Below, piece by piece: positions 11,409 to 23,560 of a DNA stretch of 64,000 nucleotides. The number at the start of each line of letters is the position of its first letter. The first letter of the stretch is position 1. The translations under genes were made by a program, and so were the position numbers. The stretch is from Lytechinus variegatus (taxonomy: Eukaryota > Echinodermata > Echinoidea > Temnopleuroida > Toxopneustidae): assembly GCF_018143015.1 (NCBI RefSeq), contig NC_054756.1, positions 16,390,402-16,454,401 of the forward strand. The letters run 5' to 3'. Below the pieces are notes generated by a model, which searched no databases, had not been told where the DNA came from, and saw only the letters and a list, made by a program, of their open reading frames with translations.

Positions 11409-12837
11409 TTTATTGTTGCGTCATGATAAAGGGGAGCAATTTGCCATCCTTTTAAAAGGTATGACAACATAAATCACACAAAGTAACAATATCCTGGCGT
11501 GCTGGCTAATTGATTGCGTTATGATGAAACCAGACATCTCATTTCAGCTAGATATTCGATTAAAAAACACATTTTATTAGGATTATTTCACAAGTTTAAC
11601 TAAGAATATATGTTCATAAATTGGGGAAGACGGTAAAATATTTTTTATCCTCAAAGACTGGTTGCACTGTAGCAATTTGAAAAGTTAATTGAGTTATTTT
11701 GTTGAGTTCAATGAAGTTGCAAAAATATCTCAGATATTTTTAAAGTACTCTATGGGATAAACAAACATCACTATTATACCACTTTAAACATGCTGTGACA
11801 AGTTAAAATCTGTTAAGACTTCCAATAATTGTATTCGATGTTACAGGAATTGCCCAAGAATCGTCATTCAGTCCGCATTCCGGCTCTTTCATCCTCAAAT
11901 ATGACTGGATAAGAAATGTGACAATAATTAAAGGGGAAGTTCACCCTGACAAAAACTTTATTGTAAAAATAGCAGAAAAAATAATAAAAAATATTGCCGA
12001 AGGTTTGAGAAAAATTCATCAAATAATTAAAAAGTTATTAGAATTTCAATTACTTGATTTGTGACGTCATATGCGAGCAGCATTCCTACATAGCGAATGG
12101 TAAAATATCAATAAAATGTCATTTTCTCAGAAAATTGAAAATGGTTTTCACTGTACCTTTTGTATATCAATGGACAAATTATTTCACACCCGATCATGAA
12201 TAGAAAACAAAATTAAGTCATCAGGAACCATGCAAAATTTGAAATTCATGCATTTTATATTACATAACACATGGGGCAGCTGCTCGTTTATGACGTCACA
12301 AATCCAAAACTTTGAACTCTAATAACTTTCTTACTCTTTAACGGATTTTCCTCAAACCTTCACCAATATTTTTTACTATTTTTTCTGCTATTTTTGCAAC
12401 AAAGTTTTCTTCAGGGTGAACTTCCCCTTTAATAACCTGGTACAAATCAACAGCCCCTCAATCTACAGGGGAAACATAATATGATTCTAGACTCCTGATT
12501 GGTTCATTTTCAAAATAAATGGCTTAATTTTCATCTTATGCAACATAATTAACAATTGTCATGCCTATTTCTTTTCAGTGATTCAGGAAAGACGTCATTG
12601 TTGTTTTACGGTCCTAAATTTGGACCATCGCTGAAAACATTTGTTTAATGATCCTAATTTACCACCCCTTCCAAAATGAAATCCTGTCTACTTGGTTGCA
12701 TACTCAATGAATTATAATCAAGATCATGTTCTTTATAGAAAATTAATTACCCAAAATGGACTTCAATAATGAACCATTGTCATTCAGAGTTAAACGGCAT
12801 TTGCAGTGGTTACGTCAGAATACTAGTAATTATGATC
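11409..12837. repeat. Unit R, copy 1, left part (interrupted)
   Basis: Non-coding sequence matching 30690-31440 closely outside insertions (for example TCGTCATTCAGTCCGCATTC and CTATGGGATAAACAAACATC in both). Its first 190 bp also match the right part of the unit (13755-13837, 17193-17290, 22100-22290). In the copy at 30690 this sequence lies directly upstream of a GPCR start codon, so unit R probably derives from a receptor 5' flank. Confidence 0.75.
11932..12428. mobile_element. TTAA-type MITE nested in unit R
   Basis: A 497-bp element with inverted ends AGGGGAAGTTCACCCTGA, between TTAA at 11928-11931 and 12429-12432. The matching position in the other copy (about 31032) lacks it. The two arms remain clearly complementary for over 100 bp. 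Partial relatives occur near 47440-47590 and 58570-58690. Confidence 0.85.
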
Positions 12838-12840
12838 CAG

Positions 12841-13594
12841 GGGTGGTATTCTGGAACACTGTCATAACTTTTGTCATAAATTTTGTCATTTCTTTCCGAG
12901 ATGTGACACCGCTATGATTGTCACAAATCGGTATTCTGAACATTGTCTTTTCCCTGTCATATCTCTCAAAGTTCCCGCCCATCTTTTCGGAAGCAATCCA
13001 ATCAAAATCATCGTTAGTTCCCAGTGGGAGCCCTTCTAGCCAATAGGAATGCCCCGTTACAGGTAGGGGATATTCCCAATTCTGTTTCTGGCATCGCGCA
13101 ACTACGCGAATATTGATGCGCTTAATTACAAAGAGAGACAGGGAGCTGTGAAGGATTTTAGAGGAGAAGTAGAAAAATAAGGAAAACAGAGAAAAAAAGG
13201 AGAAATCAATATGTAGGGCCTAACTAATTGTAGCATGACAAAATAATTCTAAAAATTGTCGTGGATGATGAGTGAAACTTATGCCACAATCTAATCTAAA
13301 TGATATCGTTATATGCTTGACATTCAGTCGGCAGGGTATCGGGATATTTGGTACTAAAAGATATGACAAAATTTATGACTGCTACCCCCTGTCATAACTT
13401 TTGTCATATCTTTTGCTTGTATAAAAGGATTACGCGCATTAAAGCCGCGTATTTTTGGTGCGCGCCAAAGAGATAAGACAAAATTTATGACAATTTTTGT
13501 GACAAAAGTTATGACATCCACCAGAATACCGATTTTGTCATATCTCTGAGATAAGATAAAATATGGAGATAAGACAATGTTCAGAATACCGCCC
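12841..13594. mobile_element. Harbinger-like MITE, copy 1 (GGGYGGTATTCTG ends)
   Basis: A 754-bp element with inverted GGGYGGTATTCTG ends and a 3-bp duplication CAG at 12838-12840 and 13595-13597. The words TTTTGTCATA and TATGACAAAA recur in both orientations inside. The paralogous site at 31441 is empty and reads ATTCAGGGGCTATTC. Three-bp duplications with GGG-starting ends fit PIF/Harbinger. No transposase frame. Confidence 0.85.
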
Positions 13595-13597
13595 CAG

Positions 13598-13837
13598 GAG
13601 CTATTCAAAATGCTGACGCCTAGCTGGCGCCTGCGCACTCTCTTTTCTGTTTTCTGTTCATAGAGTTATATAAACCTAATTTAACTCTATGTTTCTGTTG
13701 CATCCGGTTGCATCACAATTTGCTTACACACGTACACTCGCACCCACACACATTCTTAGTTTATTGTTGCGTCATAATCATGGGGCACACTTTGCCATCA
13801 TTTTAAAAGTTATGGCAACATAAATCACACATTAAGT
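13598..13837. repeat. Unit R, copy 1, middle part
   Basis: Continues unit R after the Harbinger-like insertion. It matches 31447-31630 and 22000-22170, including TTATTGTTGCGTCATAATCA. Confidence 0.75.
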
Positions 13838-15101
13838 GGGTCATTCTCAGAAAAATGCACCAATTGATGGGGGGAAAAATCGTAAAAATGAAGTCTACAG
13901 AATGGGTTGAAAGATGCATATTGTGAAAGTACCATGTATGAGAAAGTGGAAACAGAAAAGGGGCAAGTCGCTGTTGCGTCAATTTGAAGTACTGACCGGA
14001 TTAACTCGAGCACTGTATATCAACGTTACGGAGGTTAATCGTTAGCATTGCCCACTTATGTTACTCGATTAAATCACTTTTGAAATGATTGGAATTGAAA
14101 TGCACACAATTTAGTTTAAGTGTGGTATCAACAATTTTATCTCTGAAGCCAAAATGTTTGAAAGATGGAAAAATATTCAATATTGTTTTTCAGAACTAGG
14201 ATTTTACCAAATAACATATAACAAAAAGTACCATAAAAATCATTGCACATCTTTCGTTCAGTATAATGTTCATAATTTGAATGAGTGAACCTTAAAATAA
14301 GTTTCATCCATAACCTGAGATCCTAAGCAATGCATGACCAATGCTGGGAATCCAAAGATAGTCTACCATTAAATTCTCTCGATGGCATTTAACTCTGTCA
14401 ATCTTCGTTACGGAAGTTAAAATTAAGTTACAAGTTGCAATACTTATTTTGTTAGCTTAGGAACATCCATATTTAGGTATTCGTATTACCTTTTTTTAAT
14501 AAATAAAGATAAATGTGGCGCGCATAGCTTACTTTTGCCACCCCCTAAAAATATGAAAACATAACATGAAACGGAAACTGTAATTTTATTGTCGTTCTTG
14601 TTCAAAGTTGGAATGAGAAAACCGAATAACAGGGCCACAGAATTGCAGTTCATCTTAAAAGTTTCTGGCAATAAACAAAATATAACAATCGTAGTCCCGT
14701 AACCAGGATGAGTTCTCTGGGTTACGAGGAATCCCGCCGCTTGCCAATAGCCAAAAAAGATAGAGAGAGAGAGAAAAAAAAACGTTTAAAAGGACATGGG
14801 GAAACGAATAATAATAAAGTGACGTGAATGAAACAAGAGGATATCAGAAATACATAAATTATTAATGGAATCTATATGATCTAATCGCGATTTTCGTTTC
14901 ATTATTTTGTTTCATCGAGATACCCAATTACGCATCCTGTTACAAAAATGATTTACAAAAATTATGAATAGCCAAAATGTTTGATTATCGAAATACGTAT
15001 TTCATTAATAAATTCAAACAAACCTTGAGTGTTTGAATACCCCTTTCCACGTTTTCACGTAGGTAGACCTATATCAAATATTTCAGCTCTTTTCATGCGC
15101 A

Positions 15102-15370
15102 TTAAAGGGGTCATCCAGGCTCAAAAAATATGTTCTGAACAGATAATAATCTGAAAAAATAAAATACTGCAAATATGATCAAAATCGAGCAAGGAATAAC
15201 GAAGTTATGCCATTTTAAAGATTTGCATTATTTTAGGGGAACAGTTTGGTCTATGCATATCTTCATGAATATCTAAAGAGTTGATTGATGGTTTACATAC
15301 ATGTAACCCCACTTGTTCTTTTGTATTCTGTTGCATGAAATTATTTTTTTATTCAATTTATATCCTCTTT
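15102..15370. mobile_element. TTAA-type MITE fragment
   Basis: Begins TTAAAGGGGTCATCCAGGCT and keeps the family's left-arm order (AAAATACTGCAAATATGATC). The right arm is missing or diverged. Nested in the 3.35-kb transposon. Confidence 0.55.
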
Positions 15371-15429
15371 ATTTGAAAGTGTGCTTAAAATGACTGTATT
15401 TTATATTGGAATGACACATTTTCAGCTAG

Positions 15430-15860
15430 CGCTTTGCACTCACTGCGCATCAGTTCCTTAGCAAGACACCCATCCTTTTTATGATTACAAAAAGTTAATA
15501 GAATGTCCCGTTTTGGGTTCTAAACTTCAAAAAGCGCGCGTTTTACCTTTTCAATAATTGTTTATTGGATATCTTGTTCTCAAATTAAAACGTCCAAAAA
15601 TGATTGTTTTCAGATCAAAACTTAACAAATTTACAGGCATCAATTAAGATACCCATCCTTGTAATTGGTACAAACACTGTTTAGAATGTCAAGGTTTCAG
15701 TCGGAATACTAAAAAAATCAGCTAGCACTTTGTACTCACATTAATAGTTTATTCAGATATCCTCCTGATCATTTTTACAAAAAAATGCTTAGAATCCCAA
15801 GTTTTCAGGTAAGACTATACACAAGTTTTAGCTCGCGCTTTGCGCTCACATTTTTGATCG
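15430..15860 (-). repeat. Fragment of the GCGCGAGC tandem repeat, minus orientation
   Basis: Repeating blocks of about 120 bp, each with CAGCTAGCGCTTTGCACTCA- or TAGCTCGCGCTTTGCGCTCA-like cores. These are the reverse complement of the array at 37140-38150 and match the blocks at 35650-36090. Confidence 0.65.
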
Positions 15861-17188
15861 GTAAAATAACCCTCCTCATCATTGCTCATGAGTCATTGCA
15901 AATAGTTTTCCGTTCTGTTTCCTTGTCTATGAAAGTTTTATTGTATCTCCTTATTCCCTTTCTTTCCACCGTTTCTGCCGACTTCAGCATTAGACAAAGC
16001 CATGTCACATGTTCTGGAACTAGAATCGTACTATCAATCTCAGCAAAGTACATCAAAGAAGTGTATTAACTTCCGTAACAATAATTGTTACGGAAGTTAA
16101 TGCACTTTATATAGCAAAGGAAGTTAAAATTGTTAAGTTCTAAAGAAGATGCCAATATTCCAAATTTGTAGTATGAATTATCTAAAATTCCAAAAGCATT
16201 AAATATCGTATATAATTCGCGGGAAATTGTTTTCGCTGGCAATTTTCCCTCTTTACAAAGTGATGTCGAAAATAAGGTGTGTAATATTAATTTTACAAGG
16301 ATGAATAGCTATCATTTTTATGGGTGAGTAGGTGGAGGGTACCTTATATGATTTATATCTGTATGATCCGGAGTGATTCATTATAGCATAAATTTGTAGC
16401 ATATTCAAGAAAAAATGTTACGGAAGTTAATGCGTTACGGAAGTTAATGTCTTTATGCTTTAAGGTCCAACGTGGTCCTTATGTAGCAGCCCTAACTTTG
16501 CAAACTGTATTTATTATGAAAGGTGTCTCTTATTCTATATAATGCTGAATTCTCAACAGAACTGCTAAAGTGCATATCTTCTTAAGGTGCGTTACGGATG
16601 TTAAATCTGTTTAGTCATACATTTCATTTTGTAAGAACAGTCCTTTATTTTCGTGTAAAACAGGAAACACATATGATAATTCCCTATCAATTATTTATTA
16701 TTGATTATAACTCTACTTGCAGACACATTATCATGTAATATAATTCAGTTTGAAAGGGAGAAAAAACTTGTGGCAGTATTCGTTACGGAGGTTAAAATAA
16801 ATTTGGGACAAAGTTAAAAGTGAAATTAATCACAAAGTGATCATCAAATACTAGGATAAGCGCAGTATGTCAGACGTTTACACCATGCTGCCCTCACCAG
16901 ACATCAATGTAGGTAAGAAATACAGAGTAGTTATAAAAGAGAATGATAGTAAAATCTAAAACTGACCCGAGACAGTGTCTATTCTAACAAAAAGCAAAAA
17001 TAAAAGGCTTTTGTCATAAAATTAGAGCTTTACAAGTCACTGGTCGCATATGCTTTGTGAAACTAGTCTATTATTTTCATTTTCTTGATAAAAATTTTGT
17101 AGAAAATGTTCAGGGTTGTGAAGCTAGCGGCCATAAGATAGTCGAGACACGTTTTTTGTGAATTGTATCATTTTTTTGAGATTGACCC

Positions 17189-17530
17189 AAGTACTACGTG
17201 ATTGCGTTATAATAAAACAAGACTTCTCATTTCAGCTAGATAGTCGATTAAAAACATATTTTATTAGGATTATTATTTTTCCAAAGTGATTTTATATCTT
17301 AGTCTTCCATATATATATTAGTCATCCATTCTATCTTGTAAGTAAACTCTTAATATTATTTTGATTAGATCCAGTGGCATTTTATGATTGTATAATGAAT
17401 CATAGCTATGAAATTGTACAATGCTAGAAATGGGAATAGCCAAGAAGAATATTAGTGTCCAAAGACTACTCAACATCAAACAAATGAAATATAAATGCAT
17501 TCAAAGAGAAAACTACTATTAACGAAAAAA
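17189..17530. repeat. Unit R, copy 1, right part
   Basis: After the 3.35-kb insertion, unit R resumes with GTGATTGCGTTATAATAAAA. It matches 22200-22520 and 33530-33830. The shared 60-codon minus-strand frame here and at 22326-22508 only reflects nucleotide identity between copies. Confidence 0.75.
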
Positions 17531-17653
17531 AGTACAAGAGCAGCATGTTGGTGTTTTCACACTTAATTTCTGTTTGAGCACAAATGATTTTTAGATCATG
17601 ATAAAGCTGAAGATCTAAGCTTTAATATCATATGATTTTTATAAGAAGATGTA

Positions 17654-17951
17654 TTTTAGATGGGTCAGCAGCCAGCTTTTCATAGGTCAAGTACATTTAG
17701 CAGCTCAAAAACAAGAATACTGCGCTCTGATTGGTCATAGAAACCACACACCCACGCAAATTCCAATGTTCCCCACACTGGGCCTCTGCAAGGTCACACT
17801 CACCACGTGGTAATCTCTCCAAATTAGCCGCGCCTGTTGTTCTGAAAACATTATTCAGCCAATCAGAACTCTGGATTTTATGTTACTCAGAAATTTCAGA
17901 AATCTCGTCTTGCATCTTGATGGAAAAAGCTGGCTGCTGACCCATCTAAAA
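17654..17951. mobile_element. 298-bp MITE with TAGATGGGTCAGCAGCCAGC ends
   Basis: Near-perfect inverted ends of about 27 bp (TAGATGGGTCAGCAGCCAGC at each end, flanked by TTT/AAA). The interior also contains CTGATTGGTC and CCAATCAGA in opposite orientation. The target is AT-rich, possibly TA. No coding frame. Confidence 0.8.
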
Positions 17952-18126
17952 GATGCCACATATCAAGAGTGACATTGTAAGAAAGTATAGAGTTTGAGCT
18001 TTCTGATGATATAAATAATGTTGGTGCCTAAAACACAAAATGTTGCACAATTTTCAAGTGAAAACAGAGGAAGATAATTATGTTTGATGCATCTTTTCCG
18101 GTAAAAAAATTCACTTGTTTATCAAA

Positions 18127-21100
18127 ATATTTATTCAATTCAATTCAAATAAACATCTATTTTCCTCCATTTTACAAAGTTACTTCATTATTGTTCACAA
18201 GAATACACTTCAAGTCAATTTCTATAAAGAATATAAATATAAACAACTTATGTGTAAAGAGGAAGGCGTATGTCCCTAGAAGCATATGCTTGTGGCGGGA
18301 TACGCCTGTGGACAAATATATACAATACACAAAATACAATACAAAGATAAGAAGGGCGAGGAAAGGAGAAGTAGAAAAGAAAACGGGAAGAAAACGAGAG
18401 AGGGAGAAGTGAGCAGGAAGGCGGGCGGGCATGAGTTACCGAGTACCGAGCAAATAGAGCGTACAACAATGTATGATGGAGAGAGGGAGAGATAAAAAAA
18501 TAATAATGCCGCAACATTTGCACATTATTCATGTTAACTTAAGATCAAAAGGAATGTAAGGTATTAGGATATTCAAGCATAGGATGATAAAATTGATTTT
18601 TAATCTCAAATTTTAAGCTAGTTGCTGACAAGGATTTTTTTTTGTAGTCTGGAAGATTATTCCATATTTTCGGGCCAGAATAACGGATGTTGTGTTGAAA
18701 GATAATCTTTTTGTGTTTAGGAATATATATTTGGTTATTTGTTCGGGTATCAAAATGATGTATATTTGATACATGCGTAAAGAAATCACGAAAATTTTCT
18801 GGAATTTGAGAATTTAAACACCTGTACATAAAATTACATTGCTGAAGTTTATTGATGTCGTTAAATTTCAGCAGTTTCTGGGAATGAAATAAAGATTTCG
18901 TGTCTGTTGGTGGTATGATGTCGTTCACAGAAATTATACGCACAATTTTATTTTGAAGGGAACGTAATTTTTTAAGATGGGTTTGGTATGTGTTAGCCCA
19001 GACCAAATTACAATAATAAAAATATGGCAAGATTAGAGAGCAAATATAGTGTACGTAGGACCGGATTTTGAAGATAAAAGCTTAGGCGATATATAATTCC
19101 GATATTTTTCGCTACCTTGTTTTCAATTTCATTTATGTGATGTGACCATGTTAAATTACTGTCAATGATAATACCAAGAAATTTTTTGTATTTTCAACTC
19201 TCGGAATAATTTGGTTATTAAGCCTAACTTCAACATGATTAAAATCTATATGCCTTGTAGAGTTACGGAAAATAATGTAATTGCATTTTTTGTAATTGAT
19301 TGTGAGTTTGTTTGCACTGAACCATTTACAGACATTACTCAATTCGGTATTAACAGTTTCACACAAGTGGTAAAGATTTTTATCAGAATAAACTGTTTGT
19401 ATCGTCAGCGTACATGATAAAGGAAAGAAGGTTTGATGAACGATATATGTCATTGATAAATAAAATAATTAGAGCGGGCCTAGTAATGACCCTTGTGGAA
19501 CTCCACATGTAATTGTCCTATATTCGGATTGAACAGAGTTATATAAAGTACATTGCTTACGATTTAAGAGGTAGCTAGAGAAAAGATTAAGGGCAGTCCC
19601 ACGAATACCATAGTTATTTAGTTTAGTTAAAAGTATAGTATGATCAATCGTGTCAAACGCTTTTGACAGGTCAATAAATATTCCAATCGCGAATGAATCG
19701 CGTTCAAAAGAGTCAATGATTTTATTTGTTAATTCAAGGACAGCCAGTTCTGTTGAATGGTCACTACGGAAACCGTATTGAGATTTAAAAAGACAATTAT
19801 TTTTTTTCAAGAAAGTTATAGGTCCTTTTATAAATAACCTTTTCCAATATTTTGGAAAAAATAGAGAGGACTGATATGGGCCTGTAATTATTAACCTGTT
19901 CTCTATTACCGGTTTTAAAAATTGGAGAAATTCTTGCAGTTTTCATTTTATCTGGAAATATCCCAGACGCAAGTAATAGATTAAATATATGACACAAAGG
20001 TTCGCTTATTAATTCGATTACAAGTTTGACAATCTTAGGAGAGCAATCATCTAGACCCGGGGCCTTGTTACCAAAACGCATGACAATATTACATATTTCA
20101 CGTTGGGTTACCGGACTGAAAAACAATGATTTATAATTTGGTTCAGGTAGATACGTTTTGAAATCTGTATAATTTTGAGGAGTGGTGTTAGCTAGCCTAG
20201 GACCAATTTCAACAAAGAAATCATTAAAAGTATTTGCTATTTGGAGTGGGTCTGTCGATACACTTCCATCACAAACTAAAGAGTTGGGGGTGGTTTTTCT
20301 TTTTTTTTTATTCAATATTGATTTGATCAATTGCCACGTACGGTTTATATTATTTTTATATTCTTCAAATTTACATTTATAATAACATTTTTTAGCCTGT
20401 CGTTTCAAATAGTTAACGTTTTTAAGAGAGTCTTTGTATTTAGTTTCGTTTCGAACTGTTGGTTTATGGATATATTTTTTAAAAAGACTATTTTTATAAC
20501 GAATAGTTTGAAGCAATCCATCGGTCATCCAGCATTTAAGTTTAATTTTCTTTCTAGATGTTTTTTTCAATGGAAAATTACTATCATACATTGCACGGAA
20601 TTTGGTTATGAATGTTTCATATGCTTGATTCGCATCTTGCATATCTAAAATGTCACCCCAATTTGAATTTTCAATTTCATTTTTAAATTTCGCAATATTG
20701 CATGCCGTAAAAGCCCTACGAGGTACCGCGTGATCTTTCGATTTAGTTTTAATAACATTCATGTCGGTTACGTGAAATATTGGTAAGTGATCTGACACGT
20801 CTGAGTATGACAGTCCACCTAAAGTATATAAATCAAAGTGATTAGTCAAAACATTATCTAAAAGGGTAGCACTTGTTTGTGTAATTCTGGTGGGCCGATG
20901 AATTATAGGGAGAAAAAAAAATTACTAAAAAGACAGTTTACAAAGTTTTTAATTTGAGAACTAGAATTATGCTTTAAAATATCTATATTTTAGATCACCC
21001 ATCAAAAATATCCGTTTGTTTTCCCTGGAAAGACGAATCAAAAGGCTATCGAACTCCTCGATAAATTCATTAATGTCCAAAGATGGGGCTATCTCTACAA

Positions 21101-21410
21101 GGTTCCTACAATTATATTTTTCCCTGCGCACTGTTCCAGTTCGACAAATAGAGAAACACATGTTGTTTAGCTTAAGTTAAGGTCATTGCGTTCTAAGAAA
21201 TTAAAAGATTCATGTACATACATTCCAACTCCATATATATGATCAATATAAAAGAGTAACATTTACTTTTGCCCATGGTACAAAAATAATCAATTTTTTT
21301 TTGAAGGAGAAAATGGTTAAATTCTTTGAGAAAGAAAGTCTCACAATTCACGAGATTTTGCAGGTATGCAGTCACGAGAGGACTTGGATAAATCTTGCTC
21401 ATTTGCTCAT
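18127..21410 (-). mobile_element. CR1/L2-group LINE, 5'-truncated and frame-broken
   Basis: On the minus strand, an endonuclease remnant (about 21400-20800, IFLMGDLKYR, then SDHLPIF) leads into a reverse transcriptase region. The longest frame is 20849-19797 (350 residues, including APGLDDCSPKIVK and NNYRPISVLSIFSKILEKV). Next is 19810-19469 (FIDLSKAFDTIDH, CGVPQGSLLGPL). YADDTN is encoded near 19405-19387 but in a different frame from the flanking open frame, so at least one frameshift lies there. The C-terminal region is open again at 19030-18545 (SGPKIWNNLP). A tail with TTGAATTGAATAAA lies near 18127-18150. The frames are offset several times, so the copy is dead and fairly old. The exact 5' end is uncertain. 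Confidence 0.85.
18330..18500. repeat. Purine-rich tract in the LINE 3' region
   Basis: GA-rich on the plus strand (AGAAGG, GAGAGGGAGA). The open frames here are low complexity. Confidence 0.6.
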
Positions 21411-21639
21411 TAACACAGGGGCTTGCCGACTGAATGGTAAGTTAACGAGCTGTAAAAGTAATAACATCCAATATTAAAAACTTGTAATTACTCCACACCC
21501 ATTTCAACTAAATCAGTAAACTATAATTGCTATTGTGTAGGCATCGAGGGCTGACAACTATTTTTCTATATATTAATATTTTCTCAATCAACTTTCTAAT
21601 GATGCAAGGCTCACACTAATTACCTTTCCAATAAGTATA

Positions 21640-22560
21640 ACAAAGATCATGTTTTTTTTTTGGTTTATTTTTAGTTTTAATTTGCCAAAAAGAAATTCCA
21701 TAATGAACCTCATTATCACTTAAACATAAAACTGCATTTTCATGCAGCGGTTTGTAATTACAGGATAATTATCGATTTTAAGTCAGAATAAAAGTATTAT
21801 GATCCAGAGGCTGTCCGGGGGAGCGTTTCCTCAATATTTTGATCCGACAAGTTGTCAGATCTGACATCTTTCCATGATTTTGATTGGCTGAGAGGCACTG
21901 TTCCTATGGATAAGATGGGATTTGTCGGATAAAACGTCCGACAAGTCCTCTCATGAAACGCCCCCCATGGGGTCGTTCAAATCAATATACATCTCTATGG
22001 TTCAAATGCGCTAGCCCGGCGCGTGCGCACTCTCTTTTCTGCGTTGTTGCATCATAATTTGCTTACACACGTACACTCGCAACCACGCACACACTCTTAG
22101 TTTATTGTTGCGTCATAATCATTGGGCACACTCTCCATCATTTTAAAAGTTATGGCAACATAAATCACACATTAAGTAACATTATTCTGGCGAGCTGGCT
22201 ATGTGATTGCGTTATAATAAAACCAGACTTCTCATTTCAGCTAGATATTCAATTAAAAACATTTTTTATTAGGATTATTTCACAAGTTCGATTGTCGTTT
22301 CTTACGGTTGAGCGAGGATAATTCATTAGTCATCCATTCTATCTTGTAAGTAAACACTAAATATTATTTTGATTAGATCCAGTGGCATTTTATGATTGTA
22401 TAATGAATCATAGCTATGAAATTGTACAATGCTAGAAATGGGAATAGCCAAGAAGAATATTAGTGTCCAAAGACTACTCAACATCAAACAAATGAAATAT
22501 AAATGCATTCAAAGAGAAAACTACTATTAACGGAAAAAGTATAAGAGCAGAATTATTATC
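21640..22560. repeat. Unit R, copy 3
   Basis: Diverged left portion (AAGATCATGTT through AGTATTATGATCCAG), a small MITE at about 21808-21970, then GCGCGTGCGCACTCTCTTTT and the uninterrupted right part through 22510. This copy shows the pre-insertion state for the 3.35-kb transposon and for the LINE in copy 2. Confidence 0.7.
21808..21970. mobile_element. Small fold-back MITE (GGGGGMGCGTTTC ends)
   Basis: Inverted ends GGGGGAGCGTTTCC and GGGGGGCGTTTCATGA. The subterminal words CCGACAAGT and GTCGGA also pair. It starts right after the CAG (21805-21807) that corresponds to the target of the 754-bp element in copy 1. Its exact duplication is unclear. Confidence 0.6.
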
Positions 22561-23560
22561 ATATATAAGTTATCAAATGAAATATCGCCAAGGGCATGTT
22601 GGTCCATTTTGAAATGGTGTTGTCAATGTCCACTTAACTAAAAGATCCTTTCTTCTATTATGTTAACCACTTATAAACAATTAAAAAAATCGCTTTGCGC
22701 GGCGGGAGGTCGAGGGAGTGATTTAATTGGACCAGAAGGGGTGATTAAGACCTCAAACACTAGAGCCGGGCAAAAAAGCCATCCGCAGCCATCGTAGCCA
22801 GCTCTTCGGAATGAGGGGAAGGGGCACGCTTTTTTTTTTACAGTAAATTTATATGTGTATGCATATAATATATATATGCAATTACCCGTAGTAGTACAGG
22901 GGGTAGGAGTCATTTTACTTTATCCAGGTGTGTGTGGGGGGGGGGGTGACATTCTTGTATGTTCGATCAGCTGGACTGCCTATTCACATTGAAATAATAA
23001 TGACATATATCTAAACAACTGATTCATAGCAGATTTCTCTTTCATTTAAATGAGAGAGGGAGTGAAAAATGAAAGAGACCCATACGGGGAATATGAATGA
23101 GAGACAGACAGTGGGAAAATGAATGAGAGAGAGAGAGAGGGGGGGGAATGAATGAGACAGTGGGGAAAATAAATGTGAAAGACAGTGGGGAAAATCAGAG
23201 AGAGAGATAGAGAAATTCTAAAGAATACAAAAGAGCGAGAGAGAGAAAAGGTTTTAGATGTTAATTGTGATAAAAGAAATGATTTGTATGGCTTCCATGG
23301 TCTTTTTAAATGTTTTTTTAATGAAGAATTTAGATATCTTCTCTATTTCTTGGTGGGTCAAATAATTATGCATTCAAATAATCTGAGAAAGTACGCTGTA
23401 TGTATACTATGGAATTCTTGTGTCTTTTAAAAGTTAGGCCTATATGGGCATCTTATGCATGGGTTAAAGAAAATTATCCAGAAATATAAACCGCAGATAT
23501 CCAACGTCTCTACTTAAGCAGCATCTTTTTTTAATTTTTATTAGTTTTAATATTTTATTC
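22561..23560. other. Intergenic stretch with GA-rich simple repeats
   Basis: Poly-G near 22935, and GAGAGAGA and GTGGGGAAAAT words from about 23040 to 23250. No supported gene. Confidence 0.5.

Larger units (their letters stand above)
13838..17188. mobile_element. 3.35-kb non-autonomous DNA transposon of uncertain superfamily
   Basis: Bounded by inverted GGGTCAWTCTCARAAAAATG. Similarity continues to about 30 bp at each end. It is flanked by AAGT at 13834-13837 and 17189-17192. The paralogue near 22170-22200 runs across the site without it, which shows that the segment is an insertion. There is no transposase frame, only short random frames. It carries at least eight copies of GTTACGGAAGTTAA or one-base variants, plus a nested fragment of a TTAA MITE near 15100-15370 and part of the GCG-rich repeat near 15430-15860. 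A 4-bp duplication would fit several superfamilies, so I do not assign one. Confidence 0.8.

Noticed and set aside
18080-18532. Overlapping open frames in the purine-rich tract
   Set aside because: Low-complexity sequence within the LINE 3' region.
17318-22508. A conserved 60-codon minus-strand frame present at 17318-17500 and 22326-22508
   Set aside because: It lies in unit R, whose nucleotide identity explains the similarity, and the third copy near 33670-33830 does not keep the frame. No domain is seen.
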